Source: Geomonas sp. Red32
GTDB lineage: Bacteria; Desulfobacterota; Desulfuromonadia; Geobacterales; Geobacteraceae
Reading direction: 5' to 3'
Length of the DNA: 64,000 bases
Assembly: GCF_023652955.1 (NCBI RefSeq)
Contig: NZ_JAKLOY010000002.1
Coordinates: 457,059 to 521,058 of the forward strand
A model generated the notes under the pieces. The model saw nothing but the letters and a program-made list of their open reading frames with translations. It searched no databases and had not been told where the DNA came from. This document shows, one piece after another, positions 47,033 through 55,546 of the stretch. Both the position numbers and the translations under genes were made by a program. Every line of letters begins with the position of its first letter. Within the stretch, counting starts at the first letter, position 1.

Positions 47033-48259
47033 TTGCCCCTCAAGATTCTGCACATCCTGAGTCAGCGTCCCGATGCCACCGGCAGCGGCTTTTTCGTACA
47101 GAACATGCTGCGGCTGAGTGCGGCCAAGGGGCACGAGAACTATCTGATGTGCGGCGTTCCCGCCGGCGACATCCCGGTTCTCGATTGTATCGACAGGGAC
47201 AGGTGCCGCTTTGTGCTCTTTGATGGCCCCGATCTGGCCTTCCCCATCCCCGGCATGAGTGACGTCATGCCTTACCCGAGCTCAGTTTTCGGTGAGCTCA
47301 CCGAAGAACAGCTCCTGGCCTACCAACAGGTTTTTACCGAAACAATACAGCAGGCTGCCAAGGAATTTTCGCCGGACATCATTCACAGCCACCATCTCTG
47401 GCTGGTAACGGCCATCACCCGCAGAATCCTACCGGATATCCCCATGGTGACCTCCTGCCATTCCACCGATCTTCGGCAGTTCATTGAATGTAAGCACCTG
47501 CGGCCGCAGGTTTATGAGGATTGCCGGAAGATAGAGAGGATTCTCGCGCTCAGCAAGGACCAGAGCCAGATGATACAGAGTCTGTATCAGATTGACAGTC
47601 ACCGGATTGATATCGTCGGCGCTGGCTTCAATAGGGAGATATTCAACTGGGGACCGAAGGAAGCCTTGCCGATACACCTGCTGTATGCCGGAAAACTGAG
47701 CTTTGCCAAAGGAGTCGATTGGTTATTGCGTGCCTGTCGGCAGGTGGCCGGGCTGCCGGTGCAGTTGCACCTCGCCGGTTCGGGGGGCGGGCATGAGGCC
47801 GAAGTCTGCCGGGCCCTGGCCGAAGAGCTGGCCATCCCGGTTACGTTCCACGGCAAACTGTCGCAGCCGCAGCTCGCCGCCTTGATGCGAACCGCCCATA
47901 TCTTTATCCTGCCATCTTTCTACGAAGGCCTGCCACTGGTGCTGTTTGAAGCCCTGGCCTCAGGCTGCCGGATCATCACCACCAAGTTGCCGGGGAGCCA
48001 CGAACTGCTGAAAAATGTGCGGCACGATCTGGTCCAGTTCGTCAACCTGCCCCCCCTGCAAGCGGTGGATCGGCCGGCTCCCGAAGATTGGCAGAGCCTC
48101 GAAGCACAACTTGCCGAGGCGGTACGGCACATGGTCGATCTGGCGCTGAAAACCCCAGCGCCGACCGCATCCGAAGCTTGCGAGCTCACGACATCCCACA
48201 CTTGGGAAAGGGTCTTTTCAAGGGTGATGACAAACTATCGCCAGGTTCTCAGGGCTTGA
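47033..48259 (+). CDS. Family 4 (GT-B) glycosyltransferase
   Basis: 408 residues. N-terminal 'KILHILSQRPDATGSGFFVQNMLRLSAAKGH' and the C-terminal donor domain 'LLYAGKLSFAKGVDWLLRAC', 'VTFHGKLSQPQLAALMRTAHIFILPSFYEGLPLVLFEALASGCRIITTKLPG', with the EGLPLV-type EX7E region. It starts at TTG 47033, after GGAGG at a long spacing. Together with the FemAB-like and deacetylase-like genes it suggests an exopolysaccharide or glycolipid task. Its end overlaps the opposite-strand PP2C gene by 11 bp. Confidence 0.9.
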   Translation: MPLKILHILSQRPDATGSGFFVQNMLRLSAAKGHENYLMCGVPAGDIPVLDCIDRDRCRFVLFDGPDLAFPIPGMSDVMPYPSSVFGELTEEQLLAYQQVFTETIQQAAKEFSPDIIHSHHLWLVTAITRRILPDIPMVTSCHSTDLRQFIECKHLRPQVYEDCRKIERILALSKDQSQMIQSLYQIDSHRIDIVGAGFNREIFNWGPKEALPIHLLYAGKLSFAKGVDWLLRACRQVAGLPVQLHLAGSGGGHEAEVCRALAEELAIPVTFHGKLSQPQLAALMRTAHIFILPSFYEGLPLVLFEALASGCRIITTKLPGSHELLKNVRHDLVQFVNLPPLQAVDRPAPEDWQSLEAQLAEAVRHMVDLALKTPAPTASEACELTTSHTWERVFSRVMTNYRQVLRA

Positions 48260-49118
48260 TGTTAATGGCAATGGCGGCGATATCGTCGTGGAGCTTGAAG
48301 CGCGGGTAAACGCGGCAGAATGGGTCGTCCTGCTGCAACGCCCGGACCTGGGCGCAAATCCCTTGCAGGCCGCCTTGTCGATAGCAGGCGACGAAGCGCG
48401 ACCAGTCACTTTCCTCTTCCGGATTTTCTTTGGGAAGAAACAGACCATCGGTGAATAGAAGGATGCTTGCCACGCCATCAAGCGCCACACGGCCGGAGTT
48501 AATAAAATCGAGGGCAGTTGACTCGCCGTTTAACACTCCGTACACCCTGTTCATCTGCGACCGCACCTTTTTAATCTGCTCGGCCAACTCGGTGCCAATG
48601 GTAAGGCCGGAAGACCACGGCAGATGCTTCCACTGCATGAGCGTCTCGAGGTCGTGATCGGTGTCAGGCGTCAGCAGCCTATGCTGTCCATCTTCCATAA
48701 CCAGCAGAATAAGGCTGTCGCCGATCTGGCAGTAATCGGCATGGTCCTCTGCAACGCACACCACGGCTGCGCTGGTCGACCAGAGGAGGTGCCGTTCACC
48801 CTCAGTAATGCCGTGTACACGGGCAGCGGCATTGATCTGGCGATTGGCGAGATCGGCTGAACGGCAGAGGTCGCAGCAGCCCGTCCGGAAAGCCTCCGCG
48901 GCTATCCGGGCGGCGAGAAGCCCGCCTGTGGTCCCGGGCGGGAGATGGTCTCTTCCCAGGCTGCTAGCGCCGTCAAATACGCCAAAAAGGTTGCCCTCGC
49001 ACAGCAGCACATCTTCGTTTACCGCGCCGCTCCCTTTTTGCAAAAGCTTTTCGGCGGGCCAGATGAAATAGTCGTCATAAGGTGGGAATGGTTTGCGGAG
49101 ATCGGTTGCAGTGTACAT
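48249..49118 (-). CDS. PP2C-family serine/threonine phosphatase
   Basis: 289 residues, one PP2C-like domain. Metal-binding motifs: 'GSGAVNEDVLLCEGNLFGVFDGASSLGR', 'YCQIGDSLILLVMEDG', 'SILLFTDGLF' and 'LHDDIAAIAINI'. No other domain is attached. No Ser/Thr kinase is in the window. It lies on the opposite strand inside a run of glycan genes, and shares 11 bp with the glycosyltransferase. Confidence 0.82.
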   Translation of the reverse strand: MYTATDLRKPFPPYDDYFIWPAEKLLQKGSGAVNEDVLLCEGNLFGVFDGASSLGRDHLPPGTTGGLLAARIAAEAFRTGCCDLCRSADLANRQINAAARVHGITEGERHLLWSTSAAVVCVAEDHADYCQIGDSLILLVMEDGQHRLLTPDTDHDLETLMQWKHLPWSSGLTIGTELAEQIKKVRSQMNRVYGVLNGESTALDFINSGRVALDGVASILLFTDGLFLPKENPEEESDWSRFVACYRQGGLQGICAQVRALQQDDPFCRVYPRFKLHDDIAAIAINIKP

Positions 49119-49257
49119 CGAGGCTTGTCCTTCGTTATTAGTGCATGCACTATAATCAACATCCTATGCAGTGGCAAATCGATAGTTCCAATGTTTGGCT
49201 CAGGAGCTATCGGTAATACAGATAACGAGCTTATGGTGCTGAATATGACACAAGCCT

Positions 49258-50307
49258 ATGACTACGATTGTTAACGACTGCCGGCAGGATGTTTGGGATG
49301 CGTACATCGACAACAATCCCGGCAGCCTGTTCTTTCATCGCTATGGTTGGGCAGAGGCCCTGGCTGTCACCTACGATCTGCCTGTTTTTCGTCTGGCGGC
49401 CCGGAACGGCGCCGGAAACATCATCGGTGCCCTTCCGCTTATCCTTTTCTCTCCACCTAATGCAGCAAAACGACTGATATCTCTGCCATACACCGATGCA
49501 GCGGGTGTGGTTGCCGAGAATGGCGAGGCCGCCGGCCAACTGGTTTCCGCCGCCTTGCACATGGCCCGGGAGCTGGGGGCCTGCCATCTGGAGATTCGCC
49601 AAGCCGGAAATCCCGAGCAAAGCGCATTTCCTGCCGGCAATGCACAGTGGCAAAATCAGGTGGCCCATGCCTTTAAAACCGGCCTTTCCCGGATGCTTCC
49701 CGCATCCCCCGGGGCACTGTGGCTCGATTTATCGTCCAAGGTGAGGAACCAGGTACGAAAAGCCCTGCGGGAAGGGTGCCGGTCAGAGATAGGCGGGCCT
49801 GAACTGTTGCCAGATTTCTTTGCGGTATTTTCCGAAAATATGCGCGATCTTGGTTCTCCGGTGCATGACCCGGCCCTCTTTCAGCATCTGGCCGGCCATT
49901 TTCCCGGCAGCATGCAGGTAGTGGTGATATATCGGGCCGCCGTCCCGGTTGCCGCGGCGATCCTTTTGCAGCATGGCGCAACGCTCTTCAACCCCTGGGC
50001 CTCCTCGCTCAAGCGGGAAAGGCCGGCTTGCCCGAATATGCTGCTCTATTTCACGATGCTTGACCTTGCTGTTCGGATGCATTGCGAACGGTTCGATTTC
50101 GGCAGGTCGAGCCCGGATGCGCCCACCTGCCGCTTCAAGATGCAATGGGGTGCGGTGATGGAGCCTCTGATCTGGCATGTCTATTCCCGGCCTGACTGCC
50201 ACTGGCAGCCTGAAAGCGAAAGCCTCACCCAGGAAACCTGGAGGAGCGTCGGCCTCTCAGACTCCCTCAGAAAAGGACCGGCGCTCAGGCGCTGGATCAG
50301 CCTGTGA
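49258..50307 (+). CDS. FemAB/GNAT-like protein of exopolysaccharide type
   Basis: 349 residues. Motifs 'DNNPGSLFFHRYGWAEAL', 'PLILFSPPNAAKRLISLPYTDAAGVVA', 'LDLSSKVRNQVRKALREG' and 'FDFGRSSPDAPTCRFKMQWGA' match FemAB-related acetyltransferase-like proteins found in exosortase/PEP-CTERM exopolysaccharide clusters. No exosortase is in the window. It may transfer an amino acid or acyl group to a glycan (inference). Ribosome-binding site is weak. Its stop overlaps the next gene's GTG. Confidence 0.82.
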   Translation: MTTIVNDCRQDVWDAYIDNNPGSLFFHRYGWAEALAVTYDLPVFRLAARNGAGNIIGALPLILFSPPNAAKRLISLPYTDAAGVVAENGEAAGQLVSAALHMARELGACHLEIRQAGNPEQSAFPAGNAQWQNQVAHAFKTGLSRMLPASPGALWLDLSSKVRNQVRKALREGCRSEIGGPELLPDFFAVFSENMRDLGSPVHDPALFQHLAGHFPGSMQVVVIYRAAVPVAAAILLQHGATLFNPWASSLKRERPACPNMLLYFTMLDLAVRMHCERFDFGRSSPDAPTCRFKMQWGAVMEPLIWHVYSRPDCHWQPESESLTQETWRSVGLSDSLRKGPALRRWISL

Positions 50308-51470
50308 ACGGCAGGTGGCTGGCACTTGGCGGCGCGGTTTTTTCGCTGCCTCAGCCGATCTTCCTGGTCATTGAGGATGTCGGCTGGTGGCAGGGATACG
50401 ACGGTTCGGCGCGGAATGAACCCTTTCGCAACGGTTTTTGCCGCCGTCATTGCCTGGCCGACTACCGTGCCTTGACCAGGCTTGCCAAACGGCTTTCCAT
50501 GCGGGTCGCCCTAGGCTTGGTGCTGGGTGAGTGGGACCGCACCAACTTCCTGAAAGATGTGCCGGGCGCCACCTGGATGGGCACGGCTTGGGACAACCGC
50601 ATCAACCAGGGCCCCTGGCTCGATGAAACAGCGCAGTATCTGAAAGACCATCGGCAGTTTCTTGAGATCGCCCTGCACGGTATCTGTCACGAGTATTGGC
50701 AGGACGGGCAGATGCTTCGCACGGAATTCCATGATGCAAGCGGGCAGACGCGCCCCGGGGCCTTGGTCCGCGAACATCTCGAGGCCTACGCCACTCTCTT
50801 GTCACAGAACGGGCTTGGGGACTATCCACGCTTGTTCATTCCACCAGCGCTCCACCACAGCTTCGGTAACGGACAGGAGTCGATGCAGGCGATCCTCGAA
50901 TCGTTCGGCATCAATTTTGTCACGACACGTTTCGGCAAGACCCGCTTCCATGCCGAACCTCAGCACCCGCGCATTGCCTGGGAGTGCGGCGTTGGACTCG
51001 TCGAGAGGGGACTTTCCCCGGTGAACTGGGATGTGGCAGCTGCGCCGCCACTTTTGGGTGATGACAATCCTATCCTCGCCCTCCATTGGGCAAACCTCCT
51101 GCATCCCGATGCGGAGCACAACGATGAGATAGTGGACGCCTGGGCGGATATGCTGCTCGAAAAGGGTGCCGGGCTCGATTTCATGCTGGCGGAGGAGCTG
51201 GCCGCCTGCTGGTGCCAGACGGCAGCGTATTACCTTGCCGATTTCAGAGAGGAGTCGAATAGCGTCATCATCGATCTTGCTGCGATACCGAAGCTCCCCT
51301 GCTTTACCGGCGTGATAACTATAAAAATACGAGATGAAGAATCGAAAAGGTGGCAGTTTCGAGGGGCACAAGTTGTGGGTCAAACAACAGGAGATGATGC
51401 AATAACAACCATTTCTTTGTTACCCGAACCACGATGTACAAAGATCGAGGTTTTTTGCCTTGAGGACTAG
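50304..51470 (+). CDS. Polysaccharide-deacetylase-like protein
   Basis: 388 residues. The N-terminal half looks like a NodB-type/DUF2334 barrel: 'FLVIEDVGWWQGYDG' (Asp of a metal site), 'LEIALHGICHEYWQDG' (His residues) and 'RLFIPPALHHSFGNG'. The C-terminal 100 residues are beta-rich and unassigned. GTG start overlaps the FemAB-like stop as GTGA, so translation is coupled. Substrate unknown; a glycan is likely from context. Confidence 0.7.
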   Translation: MNGRWLALGGAVFSLPQPIFLVIEDVGWWQGYDGSARNEPFRNGFCRRHCLADYRALTRLAKRLSMRVALGLVLGEWDRTNFLKDVPGATWMGTAWDNRINQGPWLDETAQYLKDHRQFLEIALHGICHEYWQDGQMLRTEFHDASGQTRPGALVREHLEAYATLLSQNGLGDYPRLFIPPALHHSFGNGQESMQAILESFGINFVTTRFGKTRFHAEPQHPRIAWECGVGLVERGLSPVNWDVAAAPPLLGDDNPILALHWANLLHPDAEHNDEIVDAWADMLLEKGAGLDFMLAEELAACWCQTAAYYLADFREESNSVIIDLAAIPKLPCFTGVITIKIRDEESKRWQFRGAQVVGQTTGDDAITTISLLPEPRCTKIEVFCLED

Positions 51471-51584
51471 AAACTGCTCGGAACCACTGGCGGCACACGG
51501 TCTCCGCTACGATCCCAGGTCAGAGCCAGAAGCGAATCACATACACTTCTTGTCAGAATGATTGAGACAGCTATGGGTTCCTCC

Positions 51585-52400
51585 TCAAAGCCTCTCGTAC
51601 GTCCTCTTCAATAGCAGTGCATCGTTTTCTACTCTTGGCCCCTCGCAGATCACGCACCCTTTCACGTCGAAATCCCGCAGCGCCTTAAGACAGTCGAGGT
51701 ATTTGAAATCGCTCTCCTGCAGCGGGAGGTGGTTCCGCTCCCCCTTGACGCCGTACGCGACGCCCCCCATGTGGATGTGAAGATCGTCCAGGGCGGCGCG
51801 TCCGAGTTCACCCGAAACATACTGCAGGATGCCGGCGAAGTCATCGTAACCTTTCAGGCTGCCGTTGTTCCGTGCATGGATGTGAGCGAAATCGATGCAG
51901 AGCTTGCATGATCTCACTTCCTTGCAAAGTGACACCAGTTCCTCTATTGTCCCGAACTGCGTCCCCTTGCCCGTCGTCTCCAGTCGGTAATCAATCCCTT
52001 GGTGCTTTAACCGGGATAGGTTATTCCTGATCGAGGAGAACGCCTCCTCCTTCGAGGAATTCAGGTAGTAGCCGGGATGGAAGATCAGGCTTCGCCCCTG
52101 CACTTTGGACAGCGCCTCCCCCCCATTCAGTATCCTCTCGAGGGATGCCTGCTGCATCTCCTTGGTCTCGGCGTTTAAGTTTATAAAGTACGACCCGTGC
52201 GCTGACAGGTAAAAATCGTGTGCCAATTTGTTCCGTAGGATCGCATCTTTGTTCTTGTCCGAGACGTTTATCGACCGGACGAACAACAACTCCATCGCAT
52301 CCAGCTCGAACTCCTTCAAATAGGAAATCGCCGATGCGTAGTTGAACTTCCGCCCGTTGCCGAGCGGAAGCCCCGATATACCAAAAAGAAGCCTTTCCAA
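51585..52400 (-). CDS. TIM-barrel protein, endonuclease IV / xylose isomerase-like
   Basis: 271 residues. Metal-site-like segments: 'YLSAHGSYFINLNAETKEMQ', 'LIFHPGYYLNSSKEEAF', 'YRLETTGKGTQFGTIEEL', 'LCIDFAHIHARNNG' and 'DLHIHMGGV', as in AP endonuclease IV-type barrels. Start TTG 52400 with GAGG upstream. It could be a DNA repair enzyme or a sugar isomerase; archaeal-type AP endonuclease IV relatives look like this. Neighbours give no clue. Confidence 0.8.
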   Translation of the reverse strand: MERLLFGISGLPLGNGRKFNYASAISYLKEFELDAMELLFVRSINVSDKNKDAILRNKLAHDFYLSAHGSYFINLNAETKEMQQASLERILNGGEALSKVQGRSLIFHPGYYLNSSKEEAFSSIRNNLSRLKHQGIDYRLETTGKGTQFGTIEELVSLCKEVRSCKLCIDFAHIHARNNGSLKGYDDFAGILQYVSGELGRAALDDLHIHMGGVAYGVKGERNHLPLQESDFKYLDCLKALRDFDVKGCVICEGPRVENDALLLKRTYERL

Positions 52401-52454
52401 CTCAATGCCTCACATCGCACTTGACGCCTGGGCCTAAGAACCGTTCCGGAACTG

Positions 52455-52772
52455 TCATTGTTTCGGATCTCTGAAAATGACGAAGTGGACAAAGACATCC
52501 GGACAGTTACTTACGGGACTCCAAAATCTGATCCTCCCGTCGGGCGCATTTATTCGCTGCCCCTTGTTCGAGACGAGCGCCTCATTGGCACTGCATACCT
52601 TGTGAAGTTCGGGATTGCCGATTGAATAACAGTGGACGCCAACCTCCATTCCCTTGCCTGCTGCAATTTCGTTGACTGCCAGCACCCTACGGTCCTTGTG
52701 AATCAACCGTACCGGTTCCGGGAAACTACCCCACATCATTTGGAATGCCTCAATTACCGTGCTATCTACCAT
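52455..52772 (-). CDS. Small PAS-like single-domain protein
   Basis: 105 residues, probably one PAS-type sensor domain ('MMWGSFPEPVRLIHKDRRVLAVNEIAAGKG', then 'GRIRFWSPVSNCPDVFVHFVIF'). It has several Cys and His residues ('GVHCYSIGNPELHKVCSANE') that could bind haem or a metal; that is speculation. AGGAGG lies before the ATG. It diverges from an HxlR regulator across 143 bp and may be its target. Confidence 0.6.
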   Translation of the reverse strand: MVDSTVIEAFQMMWGSFPEPVRLIHKDRRVLAVNEIAAGKGMEVGVHCYSIGNPELHKVCSANEALVSNKGQRINAPDGRIRFWSPVSNCPDVFVHFVIFRDPKQ

Positions 52773-52915
52773 GTCTTGTTTCCTCCTATTTGGGCTTTGC
52801 TATTTCCCGTTTTTGAAGGCAAAGTAAAGCGACACCGAACTTATGGCAAGTAAGCACTATAAAGTCATATACCTACCCGAAGGTAACCAATGTGTAATTG
52901 CAAGGAGTTAGAACA

Positions 52916-53242
52916 ATGGCATGTCCGATTGAGGTAACGGTCAATCTGCTGGGTGACAAGTGGAAGGTCCTGATTGTGAGAAATCTGCTGCTGAGAGGGA
53001 CACAACGATTCGGCGAACTCAACAGGGGAATCAACGGCGTGACCCAGAAGATGTTGACCCAGCAGCTCCGCAAGTTGGAGTCTGACGGGCTGGTCTCCAG
53101 GAAGATCTACCCCGAGGTCCCCCCCCGCGTCGAATACTCTCTCACGGAATTAGGCCACACCCTTAAACCCATCTTCGAGTCAATGCATAATTGGGGCACC
53201 AGCTATCTGGAGCGACGCGGTGTCCAGGATGCAGGACGCTGA
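52916..53242 (+). CDS. HxlR-family transcriptional regulator
   Basis: 108 residues, winged helix. The conserved N-terminal Cys is in 'ACPIEVTVNLLGDKWKVLIVRNLLLRG', followed by 'RFGELNRGINGVTQKMLTQQLRKLESDGLV' and 'PPRVEYSLTELGHTL'. Family members with this Cys sense aldehydes or redox stress. AAGGAG is eight bases before ATG 52916. Confidence 0.9.
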   Translation: MACPIEVTVNLLGDKWKVLIVRNLLLRGTQRFGELNRGINGVTQKMLTQQLRKLESDGLVSRKIYPEVPPRVEYSLTELGHTLKPIFESMHNWGTSYLERRGVQDAGR

Positions 53243-53482
53243 CCTGTGAGATGAGTGCCAAGATGGGGCCACACTCCACGAGCTCCCAAGCTGGGACACA
53301 ATCCGTATTACTTTGTGACACATCAGAGGGAGGGTTTGAGGGGGGCGCCTGCTGGCGGGTCTAGGACGATGCTGGCGACGAAATGTTTCAGGGAAGGGCT
53401 GACTTCATCTGATACGCCTTATAGCAGCGAGGGCAGCCTCCTTTAGCTCAAACAGCACCGGCTCTGGCGGGGGAAACGAGAG
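53243..53482. other. Gene-free stretch
   Basis: About 240 bases without a convincing gene. A 63-codon frame from 53255 has odd composition and no ribosome-binding site. Fragments such as GAGCTCCCAAGCTGGGA suggest a decayed repeat. Confidence 0.4.
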
Positions 53483-53908
53483 ATGAATCGCTCAATTCCA
53501 GATATTTCCCTGAAAATGGTAAGAACTTTATTGTCTCCCCCCCCCCCGGCACCTACTACCCCCACTCACCCCGCAGTTCATCCCTTGCCCTCCATCTCAC
53601 CGCTACCCAAGCAGGCCCAGCTGGCCCTGATGCTACCCTCATGCATGCCTATCACGACCTTCGCACCGGCCAATTCCTCGTACCGGCCTCAATCGGTCAC
53701 CAGCCCAGAGGAAGTCGAGGTCTACCGAACTGAACGTCCCAGCAGGGCCTTTGAAGAAATTGGCAGCATCTACGTCCAGACTACCGATCTCCCGGCGGCT
53801 GCATCCAAAATGAAAGAGGAAGCAGCGAAGCAAGGCGGAAATGCCGTCATCGACATAAAGATCACCTCGGACGGTGTGGCTGGGACCGTTGTCAGATATA
53901 AGAGGTAG
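53483..53908 (+). CDS. Putative lipoprotein with uncertain 5' end
   Basis: 141 residues. The C-terminal 68 residues look like a folded domain ('EVEVYRTERPSRAFEEIGSIYVQTTDL', 'GNAVIDIKITSDGVAGTVVRYKR') common in small lipoproteins. Before it, 'LALMLPSCMPITTFAPANSS' resembles a signal peptide and lipobox. The first 45 residues are Pro-rich nonsense-like and contain a run of ten C (53538-53547), so the true start may be lost or frameshifted. Family not recognised. Confidence 0.45.
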   Translation: MNRSIPDISLKMVRTLLSPPPPAPTTPTHPAVHPLPSISPLPKQAQLALMLPSCMPITTFAPANSSYRPQSVTSPEEVEVYRTERPSRAFEEIGSIYVQTTDLPAAASKMKEEAAKQGGNAVIDIKITSDGVAGTVVRYKR

Positions 53909-53995
53909 TTGGGTAGGTCCTTCCAGCAGGGGGCGGTTCGCAGACCGCTTTACGGCTTGCATCCCACCCTCCCCGATCAAGCCTTTCATGCTGCC

Positions 53996-54790
53996 CTAAA
54001 TCGAATACTCCGCCGCCTCCGCCGCTTCCCGGTGGACCAGGTGGAACTCCTCGAAGAGCTGCTTGCGGAATACCGCGAAGTCGTGTTCGGTACGGTCTCG
54101 AGGGTGGGCGAGTTGTACCTCCAGGATGCGCTGGATCCGTCCCGGACGCGGGGCCATGAGCACCACCCGCTCCCCCAGTGCTATCGCCTCGTCAAGATCG
54201 TGGGTCACGAAGACGATGGTCGGCTTCTTCTCCCTCCAGATCCGGAGCAACTCGTCCTGGAGATGGAGCCGGGTGAAGGCGTCGAGGGCGGCGAACGGCT
54301 CGTCCATGAAAAGAACGCTCGGCTCCACCGCCAGCGCCCGGGCGATGGAAACGCGCTGCCGCATGCCGCCGGAAAGTTCGTGGGGATGCTTATTCACCGC
54401 GTGGGAGAGCCCCACGAGATCCAGCGCCGCCAGCGCCTTTTCCCTGGCTTCCGCCGCCGGCACCTTGCGGGCCTGAAGGCCGAACAGGACGTTTCCGAGC
54501 ACGGTGCGCCACGGGTAGAGCCCGTAATCCTGGAAGATCATTATGTGGTCCGGGTCCGGAGCGGTGGCCACCTTGCCGTCGATGATCACCTCCCCTTCGG
54601 TCGGCTTCTCGAACCCGGCCATCAGGTTAATCAGCGTCGTCTTCCCGCAGCCGCTGGGGCCAACCAGACAGACAAACTCGCCGGCCCTGATATCGAGGTC
54701 GAGCCGGCTCAAGGCGGTCTGCTCCTCTCCCCGGCCGGATACGAAGCGCTTTTCGACTCCGCGGAGACTGATCTTGGCCTCGATGCTCAT
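53996..54790 (-). CDS. ABC transporter ATP-binding protein (SsuB/TauB/NrtD type)
   Basis: 264 residues. Walker A 'VGPSGCGKTTLINLMAG', Q-loop 'MIFQDYGLYPW', signature 'LSGGMRQRVSIARALAVEPSVLFMDEPFAALD', H-loop 'IVFVTHDLDEAIALGERV'. It powers the permease encoded upstream; the two genes overlap by four bases (ATGA). Last gene of the cooS operon. Confidence 0.94.
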   Translation of the reverse strand: MSIEAKISLRGVEKRFVSGRGEEQTALSRLDLDIRAGEFVCLVGPSGCGKTTLINLMAGFEKPTEGEVIIDGKVATAPDPDHIMIFQDYGLYPWRTVLGNVLFGLQARKVPAAEAREKALAALDLVGLSHAVNKHPHELSGGMRQRVSIARALAVEPSVLFMDEPFAALDAFTRLHLQDELLRIWREKKPTIVFVTHDLDEAIALGERVVLMAPRPGRIQRILEVQLAHPRDRTEHDFAVFRKQLFEEFHLVHREAAEAAEYSI

Positions 54791-55545
54791 CTCGTCACCC
54801 CCCAGCGGCGCCCGATAACGCCCTCCACCGTCTTCATCCCCCTGTAGATCGCCAGCCCCAGCAGGCCGACCAGCAGCATCCCGGCCATGATCTCGTCCGT
54901 CCGCAGGAAGTTACGGGCATCGATGATCATGAACCCAAGGCCCGACTGCGCTCCGAGCATCTCGCCTGCGACCAGGTGGATCCATCCGGTGCCGACGGCG
55001 ATGTGCAGCCCGACCATGATGCCGGGGAAGGCAGCGGGAACGATAACGCGGAGAAAGGTCATCCGGGCCCCGGCTCCGAAGTTGGAGGAGACCTTGAGGT
55101 AGACGGGCGGCACCGATCTCACGGAGCTGATCGTGGTCAGGAGGATCGGGTAAAACGCTGCCAGGAATATGATGAAAACCGCCGGTGCGTTGCCGATCCC
55201 GAACCAGAGCACGGCCAGCGGGAACCAGGCGATCGGGGAGATCGGGCGGAGCACCTGGATCAGCGGATCGATGGCGAGATGGCAGCGGGTGAAGCGCCCC
55301 AGAAACAGCCCGAGGGGAATCGCGGTCACCACCGCCAGCAGGTACGCCGCGCCAAATCGAGCCAGACTGATGCCGATGTTGGTCCAGAGGACGCCGTTGT
55401 CGGACAGTTCCTTGATTGCCTTCAGAACGTCCGAGGGAGCGGGAAACTGTTCCGGGGGATAGTGGCCCGCGACAACCTGCCACAGCAAAACGAAAGCGGC
55501 CAGCGTCATTACCGGCAGAAGCACCTGTTCGAAAATCCTGCGCAC
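54787..55545 (-). CDS. ABC transporter permease (NitT/TauT type)
   Basis: 252 residues with about six transmembrane segments and the EAA-type loop 'VSSNFGAGARMTFLRVIVPAAFPGIMVGLHIAVGTGWIHLVAGEML'. N-terminal 'LLPVMTLAAFVLLWQVVAGHYPPEQFPAPSDVL' is typical of the SsuC/TauC family. I chose GTG 55545, one base after the upstream stop; an ATG at 55566 lies inside the preceding gene. Confidence 0.9.
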   Translation of the reverse strand: MRRIFEQVLLPVMTLAAFVLLWQVVAGHYPPEQFPAPSDVLKAIKELSDNGVLWTNIGISLARFGAAYLLAVVTAIPLGLFLGRFTRCHLAIDPLIQVLRPISPIAWFPLAVLWFGIGNAPAVFIIFLAAFYPILLTTISSVRSVPPVYLKVSSNFGAGARMTFLRVIVPAAFPGIMVGLHIAVGTGWIHLVAGEMLGAQSGLGFMIIDARNFLRTDEIMAGMLLVGLLGLAIYRGMKTVEGVIGRRWGVTR

Positions 55546-55546
55546 G

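Noticed and set aside
53255..53446. 63-codon frame after the HxlR gene
   Set aside because: There is no ribosome-binding site and its composition looks like decayed repeat sequence.
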